Shown here: positions 47,428 to 56,190 of the stretch, one piece after another
Layout: each line of letters starts with the position of its first letter
How positions within the stretch are numbered: position 1 is the stretch's first letter
Assembly (NCBI GenBank): GCA_016192455.1
Contig: JACPUC010000029.1
Span: forward strand, 1-64,000
Reading direction: 5' to 3'
DNA length: 64,000 nucleotides
From: Candidatus Tectimicrobiota bacterium
GTDB taxonomy: Bacteria > JACPUC01
Notes under the pieces: model-generated
Seen by the model: only the letters and a program-made list of their open reading frames with translations
Database searches by the model: none
Told to the model about the DNA's origin: nothing
Made by a program: the position numbers and the translations under genes

Positions 47428-48303
47428 TTACGCAGGCGGCTTGTAGTACTTCGCGTAGTACCAGTCGGCGATCTCATTGGCGGTGGTGAGCCACACCCCT
47501 TCGTGGCGGCAGATGTAGGCGAGGGCTTGGTCGAGGTACTTGATGCGGTGCGGCGCGCCGATCAGGAAAGGATGCAGAGCGATGGCCATGATGCGGGCAT
47601 TCGCGGCGCCCTCGGCATAGAGGGTGTCGAATTGGTCGGCGATCATGCGCACGAACTGTTCCGGCATGCGGTTCTGCCCGATGAACACCGGGATGTCGTT
47701 CAGCTCCACCGAGTAGGGGACGGTGATGAGCCGCTTGCTGCGCACCCGCATGGGGATGGGTTGATCATCGTGGACCCAGTCGCACAGGTACTCGATGCCC
47801 TCCTCGGCGAGGAGGTCGGGGGTGTGGGCCGTTTCGGCCAGCCCCGGTCCCAGCCAGCCCTTGGGGAGGAAGCCGGTGTGCGTGGCGATGATGTCGAGCG
47901 TCTGGCGGATATGGGCGCGCTGCTCCTCGTCGCCGCCGAGGGTGTGCAGGTACTGCGAGTTCGTCAGCCCGTGTCCCATGAACACCCAGTTGCGCTTCAT
48001 GGCCTCCTCGATGAACACCGGGTACTCCGCGCAGACCTCGGCGTTCAGGGCCACGCTGCCGCGCGCCCCGTGCTTGTCGAAGACGTCCATCAGGCGCCAG
48101 ATGCCGATGCGCATGCCGTACTCGCGCCAGCTATGGTTGAGCACGTCGGGGATGCCGGGGCCGGGACGATAGGACGTGCCGGGGCGGTCGAAGTGGAAGT
48201 ACTCGACGTTGGGGATGAGCCAGAGCGCCACGCGCGCCTTGTTCGGCAGAGTGAGGGGCTGACGGCGGATGATGGGTGAGTACGCATAGCGGTCATGGTG
48301 CAT
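47428..48303 (-). CDS. Polysaccharide deacetylase / PuuE-like amidohydrolase
   Basis: A 291-residue NodB-homology TIM-barrel protein. It starts MHHDRYAYSPIIRRQPLTLP, and the core has VALWLIPNVEYFHFDRPG, WREYGMRIGIWRLMDVFDKH, ARGSVALNAEVC, NWVFMGHGLTNSQYL and a C-terminal MAIALHPFLIGAPHRIKYL. This arrangement matches the PuuE-type allantoinase and related deacetylase group more than peptidoglycan deacetylases, and there is no signal peptide, so it is likely a cytoplasmic C-N hydrolase. The start is at the ATG after GGAGGGGACGTTTC. Confidence 0.87.
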   Translation of the reverse strand: MHHDRYAYSPIIRRQPLTLPNKARVALWLIPNVEYFHFDRPGTSYRPGPGIPDVLNHSWREYGMRIGIWRLMDVFDKHGARGSVALNAEVCAEYPVFIEEAMKRNWVFMGHGLTNSQYLHTLGGDEEQRAHIRQTLDIIATHTGFLPKGWLGPGLAETAHTPDLLAEEGIEYLCDWVHDDQPIPMRVRSKRLITVPYSVELNDIPVFIGQNRMPEQFVRMIADQFDTLYAEGAANARIMAIALHPFLIGAPHRIKYLDQALAYICRHEGVWLTTANEIADWYYAKYYKPPA

Positions 48304-48673
48304 GAAACGTCCCCTCCAGAAACGCCGCAGTACCGGCAGGCACGCCACCCTTGCGCACGTGGCGCGCGATGTGGCGCACGCTCGCCCCCCTTCGTCCTGG
48401 GGGGCTTTGCGGAGAATGCCATGCTGGCGCCGCAAGCGCAAGGCGCGCCGCGTCGAGCGGCAACCGCCAGCCTTGCCGCGCCCGCGGCTGGCGGTGGAAC
48501 CCGCGCTGGGGGACGGGCTTCGCCAGCCTGGCCGGGCGAAGATCGTTGGGCTGGCCTTGGGAAGGGAGAAGCTGAGCCGCCGTCGGCCTGGCGCGGCCGG
48601 CAGGCAAGCGCATGCCTCACCACGGCTCGCCTGCCGCGCCTCTCCAGAGACCTGGCGGAAACCTGCGGGGAGC

Positions 48674-48749
48674 TGGAGCGGGCAACGGGATTCGAACCCG
48701 CGACACCAAGCTTGGGAAGCTTGTACTCTACCAACTGAGCTATGCCCGC
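48674..48749 (-). tRNA. tRNA-Gly, anticodon CCC
   Basis: On the minus strand a full cloverleaf is visible: acceptor GCGGGCA paired with TGCCCGC, D-arm AGCTCAGTTGGTAGAGT, anticodon stem CAAGC/GCTTG with loop TTCCCAA (anticodon CCC), T-arm CGGGTTCGAATCCCG, discriminator T and an encoded CCA (48676-48674). It reads the GGG glycine codon. It has its own promoter upstream. Confidence 0.97.
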
Positions 48750-48833
48750 CCCGGCAGCCTTTCGGGGAAAAATACGCAGCGGCCACGCCTCCTGGGCGCC
48801 GTGGCGCTTGGCGCCGCGTACCTCGCTACTTTT

Positions 48834-48861
48834 ATTGTACCGCTCCCTTCCGACCTGTCAA
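48834..48861 (-). promoter_or_regulatory. Predicted promoter of tRNA-Gly
   Basis: TTGACA (48861-48856), 16-bp spacer, TACAAT (48839-48834) on the minus strand, about 85 bp before the mature tRNA end. A near-perfect sigma70 consensus. Confidence 0.65.
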
Positions 48862-48924
48862 GGTGCGGCGGAACGTCCGCGCCATGGGGCCAGTGTTGCG
48901 CCTCACCAGTTCGCTCACCTACTT

Positions 48925-49166
48925 GCGGCGTTGCTCGCTGCATTGGCCAGGGGCTTGTGAGGAACCCATGCTCCCCCATGCCCCCATCCCGTAGGGGCGG
49001 TTCGCGAACCGCCCCTACAAGGCGGGGTGCGGGAGGGGACAAAGTCTCCTCGCAGACGTCGGTTCCGGGCGGGGCTAGCCCCGCCCCTACAATCAGCCCC
49101 CGCGGCTGCGCCAGGGGACAAGGTCCCCTGGCAGAATTAGGTGATGGAACTTGGGCGACACGATAC
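48925..49166 (+). repeat. Dispersed repeat family, copy C
   Basis: Lacks the left terminal inverted repeat of copies A and B but keeps GCGTTGCTCGCTG, the right end ACCCATGCTCCC, the perfect hairpin GTAGGGGCGGTTCGCGAACC.. (48991-49018), a second hairpin GGGCGGGGCTAGCCCCGCCC (about 49068-49087) and the tail GGCAGAATTAGGTGATGGAA. Confidence 0.85.
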
Positions 49167-49663
49167 TATCCGAACGACTCCACCTCGATCTTCGCAAAGG
49201 TGCGCAGGGTGTCGTCCCAATGGTAGGCGTTCACTTCTTTCACGTTTCCGTTCCACACCGACACGACGATGTGGTAAACGCCGGGATAGGTTGGCTCGCC
49301 CATCGCCGTGGCGGCGCGCACGTCGGTCTCGGAGAAGTAGGCATCGGCGTCGCAGTGGGAGTGGTAGATCGCCTTCAGCGCGCGCCCGTTCGCCTCCGCC
49401 TCCTTGAAGGTGGTGTAGAGAACGCGGTCGTCGATGGCGAAGGCGGTGCGGCTGTCGCGCTCATACTGATCGGGGAAGCGCTCGTGGAGCTTGTCTTGAG
49501 CGTTCTCGCAGGGGATGACCTGCCAGCGCTCGCCGGGCGCCGGGTCCGCGCCACCCTCGCTCTGGGCCTCGGGACCGATGATGAGGCCGCAGCATTCACG
49601 CGGGAAGGCCTCGCTGGCCTGGCGATAGATCGGCGTGAAATCAATGACGTCTCGGAGGTCCAT
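49166..49663 (-). CDS. JAMM (Mov34/MPN/PAD-1) metalloprotease
   Basis: A 165-residue zinc isopeptidase-type protein. The JAMM site is complete: Glu23 in FPRECCGLIIG, His101 and His103 in YHSHCDADAYF, Ser111 and Asp114 in SETD. Bacterial members usually trim C-termini of ubiquitin-like sulfur carriers (MoaD/ThiS type) in cysteine, thiamine or siderophore pathways, or belong to small ubiquitin-like modification systems. No MoaD/ThiS, E1 or sulfurtransferase gene is adjacent. Start at ATG 49663. The 477-bp interval to the next gene holds only repeat fragments and a promoter. Confidence 0.92.
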   Translation of the reverse strand: MDLRDVIDFTPIYRQASEAFPRECCGLIIGPEAQSEGGADPAPGERWQVIPCENAQDKLHERFPDQYERDSRTAFAIDDRVLYTTFKEAEANGRALKAIYHSHCDADAYFSETDVRAATAMGEPTYPGVYHIVVSVWNGNVKEVNAYHWDDTLRTFAKIEVESFG

Positions 49664-49966
49664 TGCTGGGGTCCTCGCGGGAAAGGGGGCGGGGGAAGAG
49701 AGGCTATCCGCTTGCTCTGCGCTCTCTGCGTCTCCGCGCGAGTTGGCGTTCTTGCGCAGAGGCGCCGAGGACGCGGAGAATCCTACTGAAGCAAAAGATG
49801 ACGCCGATGTGAAAGGGAGCGGGCCCGCCGGCGCCGGCGAGCCGGCAGATCAGGCCGAGGCGGGAACGGCGCGGCGTCGCAGGCGCGCGCCGCCCTTCTC
49901 CTGCGCCTGTCCTGATAGACGGAATGCTAGGTCAAAGCGCCGCACCCCTGCAAGTCACAATTCACC

Positions 49967-49995
49967 TTGACGGTCAGGGCGGTCCCTGTTACAGT
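49967..49995 (+). promoter_or_regulatory. Predicted promoter of the branched-chain-type ABC operon
   Basis: TTGACG (49967-49972), 17-bp spacer, TACAGT (49990-49995), about 145 bp before the binding-protein gene. A good sigma70 match. Confidence 0.55.
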
Positions 49996-50140
49996 CTGTT
50001 CCCACGATTGCCACGTGGAATATGGGTCCATGCGCTCTCCCGGCTGACGAGGGGGCCTGCCGCGGCAGGTTCTCCGGCAAAGAAGCGGAGGAGGAGAGCA
50101 GGGACCGGTAACCTGGGGTACGCTTGGAGGAGGAAGAACC

Positions 50141-51385
50141 ATGAGGTTGAGAGGAATGCTGTTTGCGGCGGCGATGCTGCTGGTGGCGTCGGCGCTGGTG
50201 TTCGTGGCGATGCCGCAGCCGGCGCTGGCGCAGACCGAAATCCACCTGGGGAGCACGATGGCCGAGTCGGGACCCTTCGCGCCCGACGTGGGACCGTTCC
50301 GCAGGCTCTTCGACGCCTGGGTGGCGGACGTCAACGGTCGGGGCGGCTTGATGGTGAAGTCGGCGGGCAAGAAGCTGCCGCTGCGCTTCACGATGTACGA
50401 TGACAAGAGCGACCAGAAAACGGCCGTGAAGTTCTACGAGAAGCTGATCACGGATGACAAGGTCGACTTCGTGCTGGGGCCGTTCAGCAGCCCCATCACC
50501 TTCGCCGCCTCCACGGTGGCGGAGAAGCACAAGGTGCCGATGCCCCTGGGCTGCGCCAACGATCCGCGGATTTTCGCGCGCAACTACGAGTACATCTTCG
50601 CCACCCTGGAGACGGCCCTGAAGTGGGCTGATCCGTATCTCGACATGATCAAGGAAGAGGGTAAGGCGAAGACCATCGCCTTCGTCACCATGGACATCCT
50701 GAACAGCAAGGGCATCACCCAGGGCGCCGTGCCCGCCGCCAAGGATCGCGGCCTGACGGTGGTGGCCGAGGAGCTGGCGCCGCCGGCGACCACTGACTTC
50801 TCGCCCATCATCGCCAAGCTGAAGGCCTTGAACCCGGACATCGTTTGGGTCAGCTCGTTTGGCGCCTTCGCCAGCGCCTTCATTAAGCAGGCCAAGGAGC
50901 TGAACCTCAACCCGCGCGAGTTCCACGTCACCCATCCCACGGCGGGCTTCTACAAATCGCTCGGCAAGGATGCCAACTACGTCACGGGAGACGTCATCTG
51001 GACCGACGTGATGACCTTCCCGGGGCAGGATTACTTCAAGCGGTTGCTGAAGGCCGCCAAGATCGATCCGGTCGAGTACCCGTGGGCGGCCTGTCACATG
51101 TGGATGTTCCAAATGGCCGAGTACGCCATCGAGAAGGCCGGCAGCCTGGACCGCGAGGCCATCAAGAATGCCCTTGCCAAGGCCGACTTCATGACGGTCA
51201 GCGGGCCGGTGAAGGTGCGCGACCTCGATTTCCGCGGCTTCAAGATGCACAACATCGGCAGCGTGCCGATGTTCCCGATGCAGTTCATCGATGCGGTGAA
51301 CAACAAGGTGCACCTGCTGATGCCGAAGGAGTTCCGCACCGGTCCGCACCTCTACCCCACGGCGCCGTGGAGCGACCGGAAGTAG
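50141..51385 (+). CDS. Branched-chain amino acid-type ABC substrate-binding protein
   Basis: A 414-residue periplasmic binding protein (LivJ/LivK family, Peripla_BP_6). The signal peptide is residues 1-27 (FAAAMLLVASALVFVAMPQ, cleaved near ALAQT). The mature part starts IHLGSTMAESGPFAPDVG, has LPLRFTMYDDKSDQKTAV, FVLGPFSSPITFAASTVAEK and VVAEELAPPATTDFSPIIAK, the standard two-lobe signatures. Such proteins in this lineage often bind aromatic or short carboxylic compounds rather than leucine. Start preceded by GGAGGAGGAAGAACC. It heads the plus-strand half of a complete five-component transporter. Confidence 0.93.
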   Translation: MRLRGMLFAAAMLLVASALVFVAMPQPALAQTEIHLGSTMAESGPFAPDVGPFRRLFDAWVADVNGRGGLMVKSAGKKLPLRFTMYDDKSDQKTAVKFYEKLITDDKVDFVLGPFSSPITFAASTVAEKHKVPMPLGCANDPRIFARNYEYIFATLETALKWADPYLDMIKEEGKAKTIAFVTMDILNSKGITQGAVPAAKDRGLTVVAEELAPPATTDFSPIIAKLKALNPDIVWVSSFGAFASAFIKQAKELNLNPREFHVTHPTAGFYKSLGKDANYVTGDVIWTDVMTFPGQDYFKRLLKAAKIDPVEYPWAACHMWMFQMAEYAIEKAGSLDREAIKNALAKADFMTVSGPVKVRDLDFRGFKMHNIGSVPMFPMQFIDAVNNKVHLLMPKEFRTGPHLYPTAPWSDRK

Positions 51386-51436
51386 CGCGGGCGACCGGCA
51401 AGAGCGGCGAAACGTTGCTTCGAGGCTGAGCTGAGC

Positions 51437-52312
51437 ATGGGCGCCTACCTGACGCAGTTGGCCATTCTAGGAGTGCTCCTGGGCGGGTTGTACGCCTTGG
51501 CGGCCTTTGGGCTCTCCATCATCTTCGGCGTGTCACGGGTGCTCAACGTCGCCCATGGCGATCTGCTGCTGTTAGGCGCCCTGCTCAGCTACGCCCTCTT
51601 CTACGGCCTGGGGATGCATCCCTTCCTCATCATGCTGGCGATCATCCCCATCTTTCTCTTGGTGGGGTTTGCCTTCGAGCGCTTCCTCATCCGTCCGATC
51701 AGCAACCGCTCCCCGCATGAGCTCCTCATCGCCTCCATCCTCCTGACCCTCGGCGTGTCGATGGCGGTGTCGGACCTCTCCGCCTGGCTGGGCGGCGCCA
51801 GCGCCAAGGGGATCGCCTACTCCCTGCCGTCGATTTCAATCGGCAGCCTGGTCTTTCCGTCCATCCGCCTGCTCATCATGGCGCTCATCCTGGCGATGAC
51901 GCTGGTGCTGAGCTACTACCTGAAGAGCAGTTACGTCGGACGGGCCATGCGCGCCATCACCCAGGATCGGGAAGGGGCGATGATCGTCGGCGTCAACATC
52001 CCCCGCGTCTCAATGATCACCTTCGGCATCGGCGCGGCGACCGCCGCGGTCGCCGGCAGCTTCTACATCATCCTCTTCCCCACCAATCCCTACCTGGGCA
52101 TCCCGTTGACGGTGAAGTACCTCGCCATCATCGTGCTGGGGGGGTTGGGGAGCCTGTCGGGAGCGCTCCTCGGCGGCATCATCCTGGGGCTGGCCGAGCA
52201 GTTTTCGGGTTTCTACTTCGGCGGCATCTGGCAGCAGCCGGTCGCCTTCATCCTCTTGATCCTCATTCTCCTCATTCGCCCGCAAGGCATTTTTGGCCGC
52301 AGCATCACGTAA
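51437..52312 (+). CDS. livH: Branched-chain amino acid-type ABC permease (LivH)
   Basis: A 291-residue inner-membrane permease with about eight hydrophobic segments, starting LAILGVLLGGLYALAAFGLS followed by IIFGVSRVLNVAHGDLLLLG, the LivH hallmark, and ending in the C-terminal GGLGSLSGALLGGIILGLAE and RPQGIFGRS. It forms the transmembrane heterodimer with LivM, whose gene starts 39 bp downstream. It lies 51 bp after the binding-protein gene. Confidence 0.95.
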   Translation: MGAYLTQLAILGVLLGGLYALAAFGLSIIFGVSRVLNVAHGDLLLLGALLSYALFYGLGMHPFLIMLAIIPIFLLVGFAFERFLIRPISNRSPHELLIASILLTLGVSMAVSDLSAWLGGASAKGIAYSLPSISIGSLVFPSIRLLIMALILAMTLVLSYYLKSSYVGRAMRAITQDREGAMIVGVNIPRVSMITFGIGAATAAVAGSFYIILFPTNPYLGIPLTVKYLAIIVLGGLGSLSGALLGGIILGLAEQFSGFYFGGIWQQPVAFILLILILLIRPQGIFGRSIT

Positions 52313-52350
52313 CCGTTCGCGCTTCCTTGCCGCCAGGGAGGCACGGCTGG

Positions 52351-53334
52351 ATGGATGGACGCATGAAGAAGCTGACTCTCGTGGGCGCGATCCTGATCGT
52401 GCTCTACTTCGCCATGGTGCCGATCATCTCCGACAGCACGTACAGCATGTCGGCGCTGTTGATCTTTTTCCTATACATTGTCTTGGCCCAGAGCTACGAT
52501 CTCGTCGGCGGCCACCTCGGCTACATGAACCTGGGGCATTCCTCGTTCTTCGGCTTGGGGGCCTACGTCTTCAGCATCCTGAGCCTGCGGGCGGCGCCGG
52601 GCAGCGTGAGTGTCCTCGCCGCGGTGGCGGCGGTGGTGATCTTCTCCCTGCTCATCTCCTACCCCTTCTTCCGACTGCGCGGCGCTTACTTCGCGCTGGC
52701 AATGTTCGGCGTCATCCTCCTCTTCGAGCGCCTAGCCTTCAACCTCGAGGGGCTCACCCAGGGAACCGCCGGCATCAGCCTGCCGTTGCCCCCCGCCGGC
52801 AGCAGCGCCTTCTCCATGAACTACCTCGTCTCCTCCTACTACCTCGGCCTGCTCCTCACTGTGGGAACGCTGGTCGCCTGGGCCATCCTAACCAACTCGA
52901 AGTTCGGCCTGGCGCTGCATTCGATCCGGGAGGACGAGGAGGTCGCCGAGACCTTCGGCATCAACAGCTACCGTTACAAGACCGCGGCCCTGGCGCTCAG
53001 CGGCATTCCGGCGGCGCTCATGGGGTGCATCTTCGCCTGGTCGCAGAAGTACATCCATCCGGAGTCGGTGTTCGGGCTCGAGATCACGCTCTTCCCGATC
53101 GCCATGGCGATGCTGGGGGGAACCGGCGCCATCTTCGGCCCCTTGGTGGGCGCTATCTTCCTGACGGGGGTGGAGGATATCATTTGGACGAACGTGCAGG
53201 CTGAGTATGGCAAGCTGACGGCCTACGGCATCGTCCTCATCATCGTGGCCATCGCCATGCCGCACGGCATGATCCGCACCCGGCTTCTGCAGCGACCGCT
53301 GCGCTTCCTCGGCTTGGGTTGGCTGGCAACGTGA
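52351..53334 (+). CDS. livM: Branched-chain amino acid-type ABC permease (LivM)
   Basis: A 327-residue permease, partner of LivH. Membrane segments include LTLVGAILIVLYFAMVPIIS and LLIFFLYIVLAQSYDLVGGH; the LivM signatures GHLGYMNLGHSSFFGLGAY and RLRGAYFALAMFGVIL are clear, as is the EAA-like FGINSYRYKTAALALSGIPA. Start at ATG 52351 after GGGAGG; 52363 is possible. It is the last plus-strand gene of the transporter and converges on the ATPase genes. Confidence 0.93.
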   Translation: MDGRMKKLTLVGAILIVLYFAMVPIISDSTYSMSALLIFFLYIVLAQSYDLVGGHLGYMNLGHSSFFGLGAYVFSILSLRAAPGSVSVLAAVAAVVIFSLLISYPFFRLRGAYFALAMFGVILLFERLAFNLEGLTQGTAGISLPLPPAGSSAFSMNYLVSSYYLGLLLTVGTLVAWAILTNSKFGLALHSIREDEEVAETFGINSYRYKTAALALSGIPAALMGCIFAWSQKYIHPESVFGLEITLFPIAMAMLGGTGAIFGPLVGAIFLTGVEDIIWTNVQAEYGKLTAYGIVLIIVAIAMPHGMIRTRLLQRPLRFLGLGWLAT

Positions 53335-53452
53335 GGAGGAGGAGGAAGGATGGCGAAAGGCCCGGCAAGCTGAGGTGTGAGCCTGCCGGCAAGGGAGGCG
53401 GCTGGGAGCGGGCCCGGCTTGCAGGTGGCGGGAAGAAGACCAGCCGTCGGCG

Positions 53453-54157
53453 CTAAAGGCCCAGGTAGGCCCGGCGCACGTCATCATCCTCGAGCATCTC
53501 TTTGCTCGGACCGACCCGCGTGATACGCCCCGTCTCCATGATGTAGGCCCGCTGGGCAATCTCCAGGGCGGAGCGCACATTCTGCTCGACGAGCAGGACG
53601 GTCACCCCATTCCCCTGAATCTCCTTGATCACCCGGAAAATCTCCGTCACGAGCTTGGGCGCCAGGCCGAAACTCGGCTCGTCGATGAGGAGCAGCTTCG
53701 GCCGCGCCATCAGCCCTCGGCCGATCGCCACCATCTGCTGCTCACCGCCGCTCATGCTCCCCACCATCTGCTGCCGCCGATCCGCCAGCCGCGGGAAGAG
53801 CTCGTAGATCCACCTCAGGGTCTGGCGCCGGAAGGGGCGCGCCGCGGCGGGGTACGACCCCATCTCCAGGTTCTCGATCACCGTCATGTCGGGAAACAGT
53901 CTGCGTCCCTCGGGGATGTGGGCGATCCCTAGCTCGACGTTGCGGTGCGGCAGATTTCCCCGCAGGGGCTCCCCTTCGAACGTCACCTCGCCATCGAGGG
54001 GCCGCAGGATGCCGGAAATCGTCCGCAGCGTCGTCGTCTTGCCGGCGCCATTCGAGCCGACGAGGGTGACGATCTCCCCCTTCTTCACCTCGAGCGAGAT
54101 GCCCCAGAGGACCCGAATGTCACCGTACGCTATCGACAGGTTGCGGACCTCTAGCAT
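53453..54157 (-). CDS. livF: Branched-chain amino acid-type ABC ATP-binding protein (LivF)
   Basis: A 234-residue ATPase with Walker A VGSNGAGKTTTLRTIS, signature MSGGEQQMVAIGRGLM, Walker B LLLIDEPSFGLAP and VLLVEQNVRSALEIAQRAYI, typical of LivF. It overlaps the livG stop by 7 bp and forms a heterodimer with LivG to power the LivH-LivM channel. Its stop is 118 bp from the end of livM, so the transporter is encoded by two converging transcripts. Confidence 0.95.
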   Translation of the reverse strand: MLEVRNLSIAYGDIRVLWGISLEVKKGEIVTLVGSNGAGKTTTLRTISGILRPLDGEVTFEGEPLRGNLPHRNVELGIAHIPEGRRLFPDMTVIENLEMGSYPAAARPFRRQTLRWIYELFPRLADRRQQMVGSMSGGEQQMVAIGRGLMARPKLLLIDEPSFGLAPKLVTEIFRVIKEIQGNGVTVLLVEQNVRSALEIAQRAYIMETGRITRVGPSKEMLEDDDVRRAYLGL

Positions 54158-54903
54158 CGCCGATCCTCGGGTTCCGTTCTCTCGCCCAGGTAGGCCTCGA
54201 TGACCCGTTCATCGCTGGTGACTTGGGCCGGTGTCCCCACCGCGATCAGCTCGCCGTGGTGAATCACCATGACGCGATCCGACAGCCCCATGATCGCCCG
54301 CATGACGTGCTCGATCATGAAGATCGTGGTGCCGGTGCCGCGCAGGTTGCGGATGAGCTCCATCGTCTGCGCCGTTTCCGTGGGGTTGAGACCGCAGATG
54401 ACTTCATCGAGGAGCAGCACGAAAGGTTGCGTGGCGAGGGCGCGGGCGATCTCGAGGCGCTTGCGCTCCATCAACGTCAGGTGCTCGGCGTGCTCCTGAA
54501 TCTTGCCGGCCAGTCCCACCATGGCAAGGAGGCGCTCGCCCTCGTGGCGGGCGCCCCGCAGGCTCGGTATCCGGTCGCGGACGCGGCCGAAGTGGATGCC
54601 CACCAGCACGTTCTCCAGCACCGTCAGGTGGGGGAAGGCGCGCACGAGCTGGTAGGTCCGCGCGATGCCGCTGCGACAGATGGCGTAGGGCTTCAGGCGG
54701 CTGATGTCCCTCCCCATGAAGCTGATCTGGCCGCTCGACAGGCGGTGCACGCCGGTGATGAGGTTGAAGAGCGTCGTCTTGCCGGCGCCGTTCGGGCCGA
54801 TAAGACCGAGGATCTCGCCCTCCTGCAGCTCGAAAGTGATGCTGCTCAGGGCTCTCAGGCCACCGAAGTCTTTACTAACGTTGAAGCCTTCCAACAGCGC
54901 CAT
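54151..54903 (-). CDS. livG: Branched-chain amino acid-type ABC ATP-binding protein (LivG)
   Basis: A 250-residue ATPase with Walker A IGPNGAGKTTLFNLITG, signature LTLMERKRLEIARALA (the LivG variant of the ABC motif), Walker B VLLLDEVICGLNPTE and the LivG-type IFMIEHVMRAIMGLSDRVMV. The insertion containing PHLTVLENVLVGIHFGR is typical. It precedes livF in a minus-strand pair with a consensus promoter about 270 bp upstream. Confidence 0.95.
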   Translation of the reverse strand: MALLEGFNVSKDFGGLRALSSITFELQEGEILGLIGPNGAGKTTLFNLITGVHRLSSGQISFMGRDISRLKPYAICRSGIARTYQLVRAFPHLTVLENVLVGIHFGRVRDRIPSLRGARHEGERLLAMVGLAGKIQEHAEHLTLMERKRLEIARALATQPFVLLLDEVICGLNPTETAQTMELIRNLRGTGTTIFMIEHVMRAIMGLSDRVMVIHHGELIAVGTPAQVTSDERVIEAYLGERTEPEDRRC

Positions 54904-55172
54904 CGCTTGCCTTACGCTCTCCTCGCCCTGCGGGACGGATGCAGCGCCGTGCCCCCGGCCGCACCGCGCGCCGCGCCGCGCCCAACGCCTCCCTCAAGCC
55001 CACCTCGCGCATCGCGGCGTCGCAAGCGAAAGCCTCTCCTGCGGCTCGCCACCCGCGCGACGGACGAAGCGCCACGGTGAACAAAAAACAGCAGCTCTGG
55101 GGGAACTGCGGACCTCCGGCGTCGACGCTCCTCGCTGGGGGTGCGGGCTACGGGCCGGCTGAAGGCTGGCAC
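54904..55172 (-). other. Long leader of the livG-livF transcript
   Basis: If the promoter at 55173-55201 is used, this region is an untranslated leader of about 260 nt. It is very GC-rich, with no convincing reading frame or riboswitch that I recognise. The short interval 55202-55323 toward the next gene also shows nothing. Confidence 0.35.
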
Positions 55173-55201
55173 ACTATAGCCAGGCTCCGTGATGGTGTCA
55201 A
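55173..55201 (-). promoter_or_regulatory. Consensus promoter with overlapping inverted repeat upstream of livG
   Basis: TTGACA (55201-55196), 17-bp spacer, TATAGT (55178-55173) on the minus strand. The -10 box lies inside the inverted repeat CTGGC-N8-GCCAG (55166-55183), a possible operator. Confidence 0.7.
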
Positions 55202-55323
55202 CAAGCCTCACTCGACACCAGCGCCCTGGATCGCGCCGCGGCGACCGCGGCGGCCGGTAAAGGAAGCGAAGGGCGACAACCCAGCGCGAGCGGCCGCGGC
55301 TGCGTCGAGCTGCGCCCCTTCCC

Positions 55324-56190
55324 TCAGCAGCGCTCGGTCCAGGCATGGCTGCCGAAGCAGCGGAGCGCCAGGTCGCGCGCCGCCGCTTCTTCTTCGGGCA
55401 GGGGGGATTCCTCGCTGAAGGTCAGGTCGAGCTCCTCCCGCAGCCCGGCGATCAGAGCTTGCCGCACCTCCGCCGCCGACAGGGGCTGAGCCGCGAAGGC
55501 GTTCAGCCCGCGCGCGTAGTCCGCGGGGGAAGGCCCCTCCGTTGGGGCGAGGAGGCGCGCATAGGTCTCGGCCTCGCTGCGCAGGGGGATGCTCCCCTGC
55601 AGCAGAATGGCGCCGCGCAGGCGGCGCTGGGCGCTGCCGACCACCTTGAACCCCGCGAGCGACACGTCGGCGTTGCCCAGCATGGCGAAGCAGGCGGGGT
55701 GTGCCGGCGGCCTGCTCCTCCCCGCCGCCTGCGCCGTCGCCGTGGCGGCCAGCCCAAGGCGGCGCAGGCCGCGCGCGAAGGCGGCGTGCACGGCCTGGTA
55801 GAGGTCGAGGGGGCGGCTCCTCTCCTGTCGGGTGCGGGGGAGGACGACGGCGTAGGTGAGGTCGTTCCCGTGCAGGACCGCGCCGCCGCCGCTGGGACGC
55901 CGCACCACGGCGTAGCCGAGTCGGCCGCACGCCGCCAGGTCGAGCTGCGCCAGCGGCTGACGGTAGCCGATGGAGACCGCCGGCCGCGCCCAGCCATAGA
56001 AGCGCAGCGTGGGCCGCCCCCCGGCTCCCTCCGCGGCGCCGGGGCCGAGGCGTCGGCGGCCGGGCGCCGCGGCCCCGCCGGCCCGCACTCCGGCCAGAGC
56101 GGCATCGAGGGCCATGGTCAGGGCCGCCTCGTCACGGCGATAGGGCAGGAGGCGCCAGGGTGGAGCGGGCGCTACGTGCTGGGCAACCAT
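55324..56190 (-). CDS. Lipoate/octanoate protein ligase family (LipM-like)
   Basis: A 288-residue biotin/lipoate A/B ligase-fold protein. It shows VRRPSGGGAVLHGNDLTYAV (the RRxSGGGAVxHxxxL motif), PACFAMLGNADVSLAGFKVV with a cysteine in the position used by LipM octanoyltransferase, and KVVGSAQRRLRGAILLQGSI with the conserved lysine. LipM moves octanoate from acyl carrier protein to GcvH; LplA would instead attach free lipoate. It overlaps the gcvPB stop by 19 bp as the last gene of the glycine cleavage operon, supporting a role in lipoylating GcvH. An Ala/Gly-rich insert near residue 40 is unusual. Confidence 0.85.
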   Translation of the reverse strand: MVAQHVAPAPPWRLLPYRRDEAALTMALDAALAGVRAGGAAAPGRRRLGPGAAEGAGGRPTLRFYGWARPAVSIGYRQPLAQLDLAACGRLGYAVVRRPSGGGAVLHGNDLTYAVVLPRTRQERSRPLDLYQAVHAAFARGLRRLGLAATATAQAAGRSRPPAHPACFAMLGNADVSLAGFKVVGSAQRRLRGAILLQGSIPLRSEAETYARLLAPTEGPSPADYARGLNAFAAQPLSAAEVRQALIAGLREELDLTFSEESPLPEEEAAARDLALRCFGSHAWTERC

